A stretch of 56,867 nucleotides of DNA from DATDCY01 sp031406795 [NCBI: Candidatus Rokuibacteriota bacterium] (lineage in GTDB: Bacteria; JAUVQV01): positions 1 through 56,867 of the forward strand of contig JANOHV010000108.1 in NCBI GenBank assembly GCA_031406795.1. Reading direction: 5' to 3'. Positions 9,266 to 17,576 of the stretch are shown piece by piece (the first letter of the stretch is position 1; each line of letters starts with the position of its first letter). Made by a program: the position numbers and the translations under genes. The notes beneath the pieces were generated by a model. The model saw only the letters and a list, made by a program, of their open reading frames with translations, had not been told where the DNA came from and did not search any database.

Positions 9266-10078
9266 ATGGCGCAGGCGGCTTCGGGCACGACGACCGCGAC
9301 ACCGATCCTCGAGCTGCGGGACGTCTCCCTGCACTTCGGCGGGATCACCGCGCTCGACGGCGTCGGCTTCACCGTCAACCAGGGCGAGATCTTCGCCGTC
9401 ATCGGCCCCAACGGCGCGGGCAAGACGAGCGTCTTCAACTGCATCTCCGGCCTCTATCATCCCGCCAAGGGGAGCATCCTGTTCGAGGGCCGGGAGATCG
9501 CCGGCCTGACGCCCGCCCGCCGCGCGCGCCTCGGCCTGGCTCGCTCCTTCCAGAACATCGAGCTGTTCAAGGGCATGACGGTGATCGACAACCTGATGCT
9601 CGGCCGGCACATCCACATGAAAACCGGCCTGCTCACCGGCGGACTCTTCTTCGGCCCCGCCCGCCGCGAGGAGATCCGCAACCGCGAGGTTGTCGAGGAG
9701 ATCATCGACTTTCTCGAGATCCAGGCGATCCGCCAGAAGGTGGTCGGCACGCTGGCCTACGGGCTGCAAAAGCGCGTCGAACTCGGCCGGGCGCTCGCGC
9801 TCGCGCCGAAGCTGTTGCTGCTGGACGAGCCGATGGCCGGCATGAACGCCGAGGAGACCGAGGACATGGCGCGCTTCGTGCTGGACATCAAGGACGAGCG
9901 CAACACCAGCATCGTCCTGATCGAGCACGACATGGGCGTGGTCATGGACATCTGCGACCGGATCTGCGCGATCGACTTCGGCGTCAAGCTCGCGGAAGGC
10001 ACGCCGGCCGAGATCCAGGCCAACCCGAACGTCGTCAGCGCCTACCTGGGCGAAACCGATGTGTTGTTCAACATATGA
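9266..10078 (+). CDS. livG: Branched-chain amino acid-type ABC transporter ATP-binding protein LivG
   Basis: The 270-aa ATPase has Walker A GPNGAGKTS, a Q-loop, the signature variant LAYGLQKRVELGRAL, Walker B LLLLDEPMAGMN and the H-loop EHDMGVVMDICDRI. The MAGMN D-loop and family-specific RTFQN-like segment (SFQNIELFKGMTV) identify LivG rather than LivF. It energises import with LivF, LivH and LivM at the inner membrane. ATG 9266 is chosen; GTG 9260 is a possible alternative closer to the G-rich ribosome site. It is the first gene of the cluster, with 13 bp to the ligase. Because two CoA ligases are linked, the substrate may be a carboxylic acid rather than an amino acid (inference). Confidence 0.92.
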   Translation: MAQAASGTTTATPILELRDVSLHFGGITALDGVGFTVNQGEIFAVIGPNGAGKTSVFNCISGLYHPAKGSILFEGREIAGLTPARRARLGLARSFQNIELFKGMTVIDNLMLGRHIHMKTGLLTGGLFFGPARREEIRNREVVEEIIDFLEIQAIRQKVVGTLAYGLQKRVELGRALALAPKLLLLDEPMAGMNAEETEDMARFVLDIKDERNTSIVLIEHDMGVVMDICDRICAIDFGVKLAEGTPAEIQANPNVVSAYLGETDVLFNI

Positions 10079-10091
10079 GCATGAGACAGCA

Positions 10092-12038
10092 ATGACGCGC
10101 GCGACGAACAACCTCCCCCCGGTCACCCCGGAGCTGACGCTGCCCAAGCTGCTCATCGAGCAGGCGCGGCGCCTCGGCGCCGGCAAGGTCGCGCTGCGCG
10201 AGAAGGAATTCGGCATCTGGCAGTCCTTCACCTGGGCCGACTACCTGCGCCGCGTGCGCGAGTTCTCGCTCGGCCTCGTCTCGCTCGGCCTCCAGCGCGG
10301 CGACAAGGTGGCGATCGTCGGCGACAACCGGCCGGAGTGGGTCTTCGCGGAATTGGCCGCGCTGTGCGCCGGCGCCGTGCCGCTGGGAATCTACCAGGAC
10401 TCCACGGCCACCGAGGTCGGCTACGTCATCGACCACTCGGACGCCGTGTTCGTCGTCGCCGAGGACCAGGAGCAGGTCGACAAGATCCTGGAACTCAAGG
10501 AGAAGATCCCCAAAGTCCGCGCGGTGATCTACACCGACCCCAAGGGGATGCGCGCGTACACCGACTCCTTCCTCATCGACTACGCCGAAGTCGAGAAGCG
10601 GGGTCGCGAACTCGACGCGCGGGAGCCCGGGCTCTTCGACGGCAACGTCGCTCTCGGGACCGGCAGCGACACGGCCCTGATCGCCTACACCTCCGGCACC
10701 ACGGGCTTCCCGAAGGGCTCGCTGCTGACGCACACGAACATGCTCTCGATGGCCGCCAGCCTGATCGCGGTCGACCCCAAGCGCCCCGACGACGAGTTCC
10801 TCTCGTTCCTGCCGCTGCCCTGGATCGGCGAGCAGATGATGGGCGTGGCCAGCGCGCTGCTGGTCGGCTTCACGGTGAACTTCCCCGAAGAGCCCGACAC
10901 GGTGCAGGAGAACCTGCGCGAGATCGGCCCGAACGTGATGTTCTCGCCGCCGCGCATCTGGGAGAACCTGGCCGCCAGCGTGCAGGTCAAGGTCATGGAC
11001 GCCTCCCCGCTCAAACGCTTCGCCTTCAACCGCGCGATGCCGATCGGGGTGCGGATGGCCGACTGCCGCTTTCAGAAGAAGGAGCCGTCGCTCGGGCTGC
11101 GCCTGGCCTACCAGGCGGCCTACTGGGGAGTCTTCCGGGCGCTGCGCGACCGGCTCGGCTTCTCGCGCCTGCGTTCGGCCTCCACCGGCGGGGCGGCGCT
11201 CGGGCCCGACACCTTCCGCTTCTTCCACGCGCTCGGCGTGAACCTCAAGCAGATCTACGGCCAGACCGAGATCTCCGGCATCTCGTGCATCCACCTCACC
11301 GGGGACGTCAATTTCGACTCGGTCGGCAAGCCGATCCCCGGCACCGAGATCCTGATCGCCGAGAACGGCGAGATCCTGTCGCGGTCGCCCAGCGTCTTTT
11401 CCGGCTACTACAAGAACGACGCGGCGACCGCGGAAGTCCTCAAGGACGGCTGGCTGCACTCCGGGGACGCCGGGTACTTCTCCGAGGACGGCCAGCTCAT
11501 CGTCATCGACCGGCTCAAGGACGTGATGCACCTGCTCGACGGCACGCGCTTCTCGCCGCAGTTCATCGAGAACAAGCTCAAGTTCTCGCCCTACGTCAAG
11601 GAAGCGGTCGTCATCGGCGACAAGCGCGAGCGCATCACGGCGCTGATCAACATCGACATGCCGATCGTCGGCAAGTGGGCGGAGAAGCAGCGGCTCGGCT
11701 ACACGACGTACACCGACCTCTCCGCCAAGCCCGAAGTCTACGGGATGATCGAGGCCGAGGTGCGACGCGTCAACCGCGACCTGGCCAAAATCAACGGGAC
11801 GGCCGTGATCAGCAAGTTCGTGCTGCTCTACAAGGAGCTCGACGCCGACGACGACGAGCTGACCCGCACGAAGAAAGTCCGGCGCGGCTTCATCGGCGAG
11901 CGCTACAAGGACGTCATCGAGGCGATGTACGACGGCCGCGAGGCCGTGGCCATCGACGCGGTCATCAAGTTCCAGGACGGGCGCACGGCGCGCATCAAGA
12001 CCTCCGTCGCGGTCCGCGACGTCGCGAAAGGGGAGTGA
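10092..12038 (+). CDS. AMP-forming long-chain-type acyl-CoA synthetase
   Basis: The 648-aa ANL-superfamily ligase activates a carboxylate as acyl-adenylate and then acyl-CoA. The P-loop TSGTTGFPKGSLLTH, the YGQTE motif, the GDAGYF segment and the basic C-terminal region LTRTKKVRRGFIGERY are all present. Length fits the 600-650-aa FadD/FACS-like group often found inside LIV operons of Desulfobacterota. The start ATG 10092 lies 13 bp after livG, and the stop is 6 bp before livH, so it is part of the transporter operon. Exact acid unknown; probably the imported compound or its product. Confidence 0.88.
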   Translation: MTRATNNLPPVTPELTLPKLLIEQARRLGAGKVALREKEFGIWQSFTWADYLRRVREFSLGLVSLGLQRGDKVAIVGDNRPEWVFAELAALCAGAVPLGIYQDSTATEVGYVIDHSDAVFVVAEDQEQVDKILELKEKIPKVRAVIYTDPKGMRAYTDSFLIDYAEVEKRGRELDAREPGLFDGNVALGTGSDTALIAYTSGTTGFPKGSLLTHTNMLSMAASLIAVDPKRPDDEFLSFLPLPWIGEQMMGVASALLVGFTVNFPEEPDTVQENLREIGPNVMFSPPRIWENLAASVQVKVMDASPLKRFAFNRAMPIGVRMADCRFQKKEPSLGLRLAYQAAYWGVFRALRDRLGFSRLRSASTGGAALGPDTFRFFHALGVNLKQIYGQTEISGISCIHLTGDVNFDSVGKPIPGTEILIAENGEILSRSPSVFSGYYKNDAATAEVLKDGWLHSGDAGYFSEDGQLIVIDRLKDVMHLLDGTRFSPQFIENKLKFSPYVKEAVVIGDKRERITALINIDMPIVGKWAEKQRLGYTTYTDLSAKPEVYGMIEAEVRRVNRDLAKINGTAVISKFVLLYKELDADDDELTRTKKVRRGFIGERYKDVIEAMYDGREAVAIDAVIKFQDGRTARIKTSVAVRDVAKGE

Positions 12039-12044
12039 GCCGGC

Positions 12045-12941
12045 ATGAGTGACGGGATCTGGTTCTTTCTGCAGCTGCTCGTGCAGGGGCTGGCCGTCGG
12101 CAGCGTCTACAGCCTGGTCGCGCTCGGCTTCGTGCTGATCTACAAGGCTTCGGGCGTCATCAACTTCGCCCAGGGCGAGCTGCTGATGCTCGGCGCCTAC
12201 GCCTGCCTGGCCTTCCTCGTCCAGGCGCACCTGCCCCTCTGGGCGGCCGTCGGGCTGACCATCGTCACGATGACCCTGGTCGCGCTGGTCCTCGAGCGGC
12301 TCGTGCTGCGCCCGCTGATCGGCGAGCCGGTGATCTCGATCATCATGGCCACGATCGGCCTCGCGGCGGTCTTCAAGGCGGCGACGGCGGCGGCCTGGGG
12401 CACGCAGCTGCTGAGCTTCCCGGCGATCTTCCCCGACCAGCCGGTGCATCTCGGCCAGGTCATCATCTCGCAGGTTTACATCTGGACCTTCTGCACCGCG
12501 ATGCTGCTGATGATCGCCTTCGCGCTGTTCTTCAAGTTCACCCGCCTCGGCATCGCGATGCGGGCGACCGCGAACTCGCACCAGGTCGCGCTGTCGATGG
12601 GGATCAGCGTCAAGTCGATCTTCGCGCTCTCCTGGTGCATCTCCGCCGTCGTCTCGGCGATCGGCGGGGTGCTCATCGGCAGCATCAACGGCGTGAACAT
12701 CACCTTCTCGGATTTCGGGCTCAAGGTCTTCCCGGCGGTCATCCTCGGCGGACTCGACAGCATCCCCGGCGCCGTCATCGGCGGCCTGGTCGTCGGCATC
12801 CTCGAGAACCTCTCGGGCGGCTATCTCTCCCGGACCTTCGGCGGCGGCGTCAAGGAAGTCGCCCCGTTCGTCTTCCTGGTGCTGATCCTGATGATCAAGC
12901 CGTATGGCCTCTTCGGCACCAAAGAAATAGAAAGGGTGTAG
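12045..12941 (+). CDS. livH: Branched-chain amino acid-type ABC permease LivH
   Basis: The 298-aa polytopic permease has about eight hydrophobic segments. The LivH hallmarks are the N-terminal GLAVGSVYSLVALGFVLIYK, then GVINFAQGELLMLGAY, and near the C-terminus VILGGLDSIPGAVIGGLVVG, the coupling region that meets the ATPases. It forms the translocation pore with LivM. It begins 6 bp after the acyl-CoA ligase and ends 11 bp before livM. Confidence 0.93.
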   Translation: MSDGIWFFLQLLVQGLAVGSVYSLVALGFVLIYKASGVINFAQGELLMLGAYACLAFLVQAHLPLWAAVGLTIVTMTLVALVLERLVLRPLIGEPVISIIMATIGLAAVFKAATAAAWGTQLLSFPAIFPDQPVHLGQVIISQVYIWTFCTAMLLMIAFALFFKFTRLGIAMRATANSHQVALSMGISVKSIFALSWCISAVVSAIGGVLIGSINGVNITFSDFGLKVFPAVILGGLDSIPGAVIGGLVVGILENLSGGYLSRTFGGGVKEVAPFVFLVLILMIKPYGLFGTKEIERV

Positions 12942-12952
12942 GGGCGCGACTC

Positions 12953-14023
12953 ATGTCCAGTAAATGCGGGGTGTTCCACCAGTCCTACCAGTCCGAGATG
13001 GCGATCTTCCAGACCTGGTTCGCCCGGGGCTGGATGGTGCTGCTCTTCGCCTGGCTGCTGGTCTTCCCGTTCGTCGCCAAACCGATCGGCAAGGCGCTCG
13101 GCACGAACGTCCTGTATCTCGCGAACCTGATCGGCATCTACATCATCGGCGCGCAGGGGCTCAACCTGCTGACCGGCTACACCGGCCAGATCTCGCTCGG
13201 GCACGGCGCCTTCATGGGGGTCGGGGCCTACGCGTCCGCGATCCTGACGATGAAGCTCGGCCTGCCCTTCTGGGTCGCGCTGCCGCTCTCCGGGCTCGTT
13301 GCCGCCGTTGTCGGCATGTTCTTCGGGATTCCCTCGCTGCGGCTCAAGGGCCTCTACCTGGCAATCGCGACGATGGCGGCGCAGTTCATCATCCAGTACG
13401 TGATGCGCAACGCCACCTGGCTCACCGGCGGCAGCGACGGCATGAGCGTGCGCGCGCCCTCCTTCTTCGGCCTGGCGCTGAACACCGACCGGCGCTACTA
13501 CTTCCTGGTCTACGCGCTGGTGATCCTCGCGACGCTGTTCACGAAGAACCTGACGCGCAGCCGCACGGGGCGGGCCTTCGTCGCAATCCGCGACCGCTAC
13601 CTTTCGGCCGAAGTCATGGGCGTCAACGTCTGGGGCTACCGGATCCTCTCATTCGGGGTCAGCTCGTTCATGGTCGGCGTGGCAGGCTCGCTCTGGGCGC
13701 ACTACGTGCTGGTGATCTCGGATGAGCACTTCACGATCGGCCTGTCGGTGCAGTACCTGGCGAGCATCATCATCGGCGGTCTCGGCAGCGTGACCGGCGC
13801 GATCTACGGCGCGATCTTCATGACGCTGCTCCCCGAGCTGCTGCGCATCCCGGAGAAGGCGCTCTCGCAGGTCTGGGAGAACGCCTTCACGATCGTCAGC
13901 TCGCTGCGCGAGGGAACCTTCGGTCTGCTCGTCGTGCTGTTCATCATCTTCGAGCCCGACGGCCTGGCGCACCGCTGGAACAAGATCAAGGCCTACTGGA
14001 AGCTCTGGCCGTTTTCCTATTAG
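12953..14023 (+). CDS. livM: Branched-chain amino acid-type ABC permease LivM
   Basis: The 356-aa permease has LivM signatures: GLNLLTGYTGQISLGHGAFM, GIPSLRLKGLYLAIATMA, a T-G-G-S-D-G segment (WLTGGSDGMS) and YLASIIIGGLGSVTGAIYGA. A roughly 40-residue N-terminal cytoplasmic extension with a FHQSY segment precedes the first membrane helix, as is common in this subgroup. The start ATG 12953 is preceded by the livH stop at 12941. Downstream the operon is interrupted by the oppositely oriented vapBC pair before livK resumes. Confidence 0.93.
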   Translation: MSSKCGVFHQSYQSEMAIFQTWFARGWMVLLFAWLLVFPFVAKPIGKALGTNVLYLANLIGIYIIGAQGLNLLTGYTGQISLGHGAFMGVGAYASAILTMKLGLPFWVALPLSGLVAAVVGMFFGIPSLRLKGLYLAIATMAAQFIIQYVMRNATWLTGGSDGMSVRAPSFFGLALNTDRRYYFLVYALVILATLFTKNLTRSRTGRAFVAIRDRYLSAEVMGVNVWGYRILSFGVSSFMVGVAGSLWAHYVLVISDEHFTIGLSVQYLASIIIGGLGSVTGAIYGAIFMTLLPELLRIPEKALSQVWENAFTIVSSLREGTFGLLVVLFIIFEPDGLAHRWNKIKAYWKLWPFSY

Positions 14024-14072
14024 CCCGGGTCGCTGGGGAGGCCCCGGCGCGCCCCGGCTGCGTTGCTTGTGC

Positions 14073-14090
14073 GGCGGGCACGAGCCCGCC
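14073..14090 (+). other. GC-rich hairpin downstream of livM
   Basis: GGCGGGC (14073-14079), loop ACGA, GCCCGCC (14084-14090) is a perfect 7-bp stem about 50 bp after livM. There is no T-tract, so it is not a clear intrinsic terminator; it may protect the livGHM transcript or be a repeat remnant. Confidence 0.4.
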
Positions 14091-14204
14091 TCCGCGCACG
14101 CTCGGCGCTGCCTTGCCGGGACGCACCGGGACGCTCCCGATCGACCCGGGCAGCATGTCCTGAGGCATGGCACTCATGTTGGCTGGGCCACAGCCTGTCT
14201 GCGA

Positions 14205-14591
14205 TCAGACCAGGATCACCGTGTCGCTGTAGCGTGCCACCTGTGCGTCGGAGGTCACAAGACGTAGCGGCTCTGCGAGCGCCTGGGCCACCAGCATCCG
14301 GTCGAACGGGTCGGCGTGGTGAGTTGGCAGCACTTCCACGAGAGCGGCATGCTCGGCCGTCACCGGGAGGAGCGTGTAGCCGGCCTGCTCAAACCAGATT
14401 TTCGCCGCGGCGCCCGAGACAGGCATCTTCTTCTTCGCGAGCCCGTGCTTGATCGAGATCTCCCAGACTGAAGCCGCGCTGACGACGATCTCGTTTTCCG
14501 GCACGAGGATGAGCATCCTTGCCTGATCCGGCAGTCGCGGGCTATCTACGATCGCCCAGAGTGCGATGTGGGTGTCGAGGAGCAGCCTCAC
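14205..14591 (-). CDS. vapC: VapC-type PIN-domain toxin ribonuclease
   Basis: The 128-aa PIN protein has the acidic residues of the active site: LLLDTHIALW (D6), SAASVWEISIKHG (E44 region) and HHADPFDRMLVAQA (D-x3-D pattern), then VTSDAQVARY. This is the VapC toxin subgroup that begins with MRLLLDTHxxLW, a magnesium-dependent RNase. The start is GTG 14591, which overlaps the antitoxin stop in GTGA, so it is translationally coupled. It sits opposite in direction to the LIV genes on both sides, as an inserted module. Confidence 0.88.
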   Translation of the reverse strand: MRLLLDTHIALWAIVDSPRLPDQARMLILVPENEIVVSAASVWEISIKHGLAKKKMPVSGAAAKIWFEQAGYTLLPVTAEHAALVEVLPTHHADPFDRMLVAQALAEPLRLVTSDAQVARYSDTVILV

Positions 14592-14833
14592 CCCCGGCCC
14601 CCGAGGAACAGTTTCGCGACCGCCGCGTTCTCATCGTCAATCGAGTCCGGCACCTTGAACCGCCCCTTGGCGATGCCAATGCGTTTCCCGGCCCGCGCGC
14701 TCGCTAACCGGGTAAGCCGCGCCACCGGCCGCCCGTTTCGGGCAATGACGATATCCTGATCCTTCCCGGTCTCGATCCGCTCGATCAGCTTGGAGAGCGT
14801 GCTTTTCGCCTCGAAGACATTGACGGTGCTCAT
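14588..14833 (-). CDS. vapB: Phd/YefM-family antitoxin (VapB partner)
   Basis: The 81-aa protein begins STVNVFEAKSTLSKLIERIE and continues IVIARNGRPVARL, the classic Phd/YefM DNA-binding N-terminus; the C-terminal tail would wrap the PIN toxin. ATG 14833 has a strong ribosome site (AAAGGAGGAG). An open frame extends upstream but lacks coding character. The palindrome at 14859-14874 just upstream is the likely autoregulatory operator. Confidence 0.88.
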   Translation of the reverse strand: MSTVNVFEAKSTLSKLIERIETGKDQDIVIARNGRPVARLTRLASARAGKRIGIAKGRFKVPDSIDDENAAVAKLFLGGRG

Positions 14834-14858
14834 GGCTCCTCCTTTCCAGGGTACAGCA

Positions 14859-14874
14859 TAGCTAATCTTAGCTA
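14859..14874 (-). promoter_or_regulatory. Palindromic operator of the vapBC promoter
   Basis: TAGCTAA-TC-TTAGCTA is a perfect 7-bp inverted repeat 26 bp before the antitoxin start. Its AT-richness stands out in GC-rich surroundings. Phd/YefM antitoxin-toxin complexes usually bind such palindromes overlapping their own promoter. Confidence 0.55.
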
Positions 14875-14944
14875 AGTCCGTTCTCGTGTCAAGCCGGGCC
14901 GCCCGGATGCGCCAAGGGTCGCAGGAGTTAGTTTTGTCGGCGCG

Positions 14945-15130
14945 CTTTGCGACCGGGAGCGACTCGCGACGCTGTACGAAAAGGCCAAGGATTACTATCC
15001 GGCCGGACGGCTGTTCGTCAATCTCGGGCAGCTGGACCGGGCGCTGCACGCTCTGCAGCCGGTCGGCAAGGCCAATCTCGAGCCGTACTACTTCCTGGCC
15101 CGTCTGTCACGAGGAAGCGCGCGACTCAAC
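14945..15130 (+). pseudogene. Remnant of a TPR-containing protein gene
   Basis: An open frame without its own start reads LCDRERLATLYEKAKDYY, then PAGRLFVNLGQLDRALHALQ and PYYFLARL, a helix-turn-helix repeat pattern like TPR proteins, before losing coding character near 15130. It lies between vapBC and livK and is in the same frame as livK by chance. It looks like the end of a gene left behind by the insertion or deletion that placed vapBC here. Family guess is weak. Confidence 0.35.
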
Positions 15131-15256
15131 CGAATTCTTAGCCACCCGACTGGAAAGCTATGGTATGCTCTCACGCACTTGGGCGGGCGGCAGCGGAAAC
15201 ACCTTTCTGGCGGCCGCCCGGAGCCGGGACGGCAACCATCACACGGAGGTAGGGCA

Positions 15257-16459
15257 ATGGCGGGACGGAAGTTCATCACCGGGCTTATCGGCACGGCGGC
15301 GGTTGCCGCGACGGTTCTGGTCTTCGGCGCGGGGGCGGCACCGGCGGCCGATCCGATCAAGATCGGCGGCATCTTCGCCATTACCGGTCCGACTTCGGAC
15401 GTCGGCGCCGACTACGCCCAGTCCGCGAAGGACGCCGTGGTGTACATCAACGCCAACGGCGGCGTGAACGGCCGGCCGATCGAACTGGTCGCCAACGACT
15501 ACGCCTACAAGATTCCGGACGCCGTGAGCCTCTACAAGACCTACAAGGACGACGGGATCTTCCTGATCCAGGGCTGGGGCACGGGCGACACCAACGCGCT
15601 CAAGGAGATGGTCAACGGCGACAAGATCATCTACATGTCCGCCTCCTACGACTCGGCGCTCACCGACCCGGCCAAGACCCCCTACAACTTCTTCGTCGGC
15701 ACGAGCTACGGTGACTCGATCCGCGCCGCGATGCAGTTCGTCAAGGACACCTGGACCGACAAGACCCGCGCGCCGAAGGTCGTCTTCATCTACCCCGACC
15801 ACCCCTACGGCAAGGCCCCGATCCCGGCCGGCAAGGAGATGGCCAAGGCCCTCGGGCTCGAGGTCGGCGACGACCAGAGCGTCTCGCTCGCGGCGACCGA
15901 GGCGGTCAGCCAGCTGACCGACATGAAGAAGTTCAACCCGGACTACGCGTGGATCGGCGGCACGATCGCCAGCTCCGCGGTCATCATCAAGGACGCGGCG
16001 AAGCTCGGCCTGACGACCAAGTTCATCACCAACGTCTGGGGCTTCAACGAGAACCTCGTCAAGCTCGCCGGCGACGCCGCCAAAGAGCGGGTCTACGGCA
16101 TGGTGCCCTTCACGATGTGGGGCGACGACGTCCCCGGCATGAAGCCGGTCATGGAGATGCACAAGAAGAACCACCCGAACGACAGCCACATCGAGCCGTA
16201 CATCCAGAACTGGGTCTCGATGATGGTGATGTGGGAGGCGCTCAAGCGCGCCAAGACGATGGACGCGGCCGGCGTCAAGGCCGCGCTCGAGACGATCAAG
16301 GACTTCGACACCGGCGGCCTCTCGGCCCCGATCACGTTCACCCCGACCGATCACCGCCCGAACACCAAGCTGCGCATCATGAACGTGAACAAGGACGGGA
16401 AGATCGTCCTCGTCAAGGAAGTCGCCGTCGAGCGCAAGGCGGAGTGGCTCGGCAAGTAG
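15257..16459 (+). CDS. livK: ABC transporter substrate-binding protein LivK
   Basis: The 400-aa periplasmic receptor has a signal peptide of about 31 residues (hydrophobic ITGLIGTAAVAATVLVFGA, cleavage after AAPAA) and then DPIKIGGIFAITGPTSDVG, the type-1 periplasmic-binding fold opening of the Leu/Ile/Val family. NPDYAWIGGTIASSAV and the C-terminal GLSAPITFTPTDHRPNTK are family typical. ATG 15257 has GGAGGTAGGG upstream. It is separated from livM by the vapBC insertion and from livF by a palindromic element and a strong terminator. Confidence 0.92.
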   Translation: MAGRKFITGLIGTAAVAATVLVFGAGAAPAADPIKIGGIFAITGPTSDVGADYAQSAKDAVVYINANGGVNGRPIELVANDYAYKIPDAVSLYKTYKDDGIFLIQGWGTGDTNALKEMVNGDKIIYMSASYDSALTDPAKTPYNFFVGTSYGDSIRAAMQFVKDTWTDKTRAPKVVFIYPDHPYGKAPIPAGKEMAKALGLEVGDDQSVSLAATEAVSQLTDMKKFNPDYAWIGGTIASSAVIIKDAAKLGLTTKFITNVWGFNENLVKLAGDAAKERVYGMVPFTMWGDDVPGMKPVMEMHKKNHPNDSHIEPYIQNWVSMMVMWEALKRAKTMDAAGVKAALETIKDFDTGGLSAPITFTPTDHRPNTKLRIMNVNKDGKIVLVKEVAVERKAEWLGK

Positions 16460-16491
16460 CGGCGGGCACGGCCAGCGACGCCCGGCGACGG

Positions 16492-16560
16492 CGTAGGGGC
16501 GGGGTTGATCCCCGCCCGCGGGGGGGGGCACGGCGGGAGGGGGTGAACCCCTCCCCTACG
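16492..16560. repeat. Nested palindromic (REP-like) element
   Basis: The 69-bp element starts CGTAGGGG and ends CCCCTACG as perfect outer arms. Inside are two further hairpins: GGGCGGGG-TTGAT-CCCCGCCC and a GGGAGGGG/CCCCTCCC stem around GTGAA. This three-palindrome layout, right after livK, is typical of intergenic REP-like sequences and could stabilise the livK mRNA 3' end. Confidence 0.55.
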
Positions 16561-16586
16561 ACGTCGTGATGACGATTCTCTCTTGA

Positions 16587-16620
16587 GGGGGCGGGGTACT
16601 TGCCGCCCCCCTGTTTTTTT
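16587..16620 (+). terminator. Rho-independent terminator after livK
   Basis: Stem GGGGGCGG (16587-16594) with CCGCCCCC (16603-16610), an 8-nt loop, then seven T at 16614-16620. It would end most livK transcripts 30 bp before livF, so livF may need read-through or its own promoter. Confidence 0.8.
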
Positions 16621-16648
16621 CTCCCGACCGTGGCATAATTCCCCGACC

Positions 16649-17452
16649 ATGGAGCCGCTGCTCAGCCTCAACAACGTCGAGGTCATCTACAACGACGTCA
16701 TCCTCGTGCTCAAGGGGATGTCGCTCAAGGTGGAGCCCGGCAAGATCGTCGCGCTGCTCGGCGGCAACGGCGGCGGCAAGTCCACGACGCTCAAGGCGAT
16801 CTCGGGACTGCTCAAGAGCGAAGAGGGGAAAGTCACCGACGGCTCGATCACCTTCTGCGGCGAGCGCATCGACAACACCGACCCGGAGGAGATCGTCCGC
16901 CGCGGCATCTTCCAGGTCATGGAAGGCCGCCGCGTCTTCGATGAGCTGACCGTGCACGACAATCTCGTCGCGGGGGCGCACACCCGGCGGCACTGGCGCG
17001 ACGCCAAGCGCGACATGGAGATGGTCTTCAGCTACTTCCCCCGCCTCAAGGAGCGCCGCCACAACATCGCGGGCTACCTCTCCGGCGGCGAGCAGCAAAT
17101 GCTCGCGATCGGCCGGGCGCTGATGGCGCGGCCGAAGCTGATGCTGCTCGACGAGCCTTCGCTCGGGCTGGCCCCGCTGCTGGTGCGCGAGATTTTCGAG
17201 ATCATCAAACGCATCAACGAGGAAGAGAAGGCCACGATCCTGCTCGTCGAGCAGAACGCCCGGGTGGCGCTGTCGATCGCGCACTACGGCTACATCATGG
17301 AGAACGGCAAGATCGTCCTCGACGACACCGTCGAGAAGCTCAAGGAGAACGAGGACATCAAGGAGTTCTACCTCGGCCTCTCGCAGGTCGGCGGCAAAAA
17401 GAGCTTCCGGGACGTCAAGCACTATCGTCGCAGGAAAAGATGGCTGTCGTGA
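16649..17452 (+). CDS. livF: Branched-chain amino acid-type ABC transporter ATP-binding protein LivF
   Basis: The 267-aa ATPase has Walker A GGNGGGKSTT (second G replaces the usual A/S), signature LSGGEQQMLAIGRAL, Walker B LMLLDEPSLGLAP and the LivF-type LVEQNARVALSIAHYGYIMENG. It pairs with LivG. ATG 16649 is chosen: the frame is open further upstream, but that part overlaps the terminator. Its C-terminal tail is Lys/Arg-rich and about 25 residues longer than in many LivF proteins. Confidence 0.92.
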   Translation: MEPLLSLNNVEVIYNDVILVLKGMSLKVEPGKIVALLGGNGGGKSTTLKAISGLLKSEEGKVTDGSITFCGERIDNTDPEEIVRRGIFQVMEGRRVFDELTVHDNLVAGAHTRRHWRDAKRDMEMVFSYFPRLKERRHNIAGYLSGGEQQMLAIGRALMARPKLMLLDEPSLGLAPLLVREIFEIIKRINEEEKATILLVEQNARVALSIAHYGYIMENGKIVLDDTVEKLKENEDIKEFYLGLSQVGGKKSFRDVKHYRRRKRWLS

Positions 17453-17460
17453 CCGTGCAG

Positions 17461-17547
17461 GCTGCGGGGTCCTGTCGCTGCGGACCTCCGTCGTGCTCGC
17501 TTCGCTCCGCCGACGGAGACCTCCCCTTCGCGCCACCCCTTCGCCGG
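17461..17547 (+). repeat. Dispersed intergenic repeat, copy A
   Basis: About 87 bp beginning GCTGCGGGGTCCTGTCGCTG and ending at the GCGCCACCCC-TCGCCG segment. A closely similar copy lies in reverse orientation at 21761-21847. Both are intergenic. The two copies flank a 4.2-kb block (PaaK-like ligase to thioesterase). Confidence 0.65.
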
Positions 17548-17576
17548 GTACGTTTCCCACGGCTGAAACAACAGGT

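Noticed and set aside
9129-9302. Longer N-terminus of Mfd
   Set aside because: The extra 58 codons are Pro/Arg-rich, overlap the divergent livG promoter and lack family similarity.
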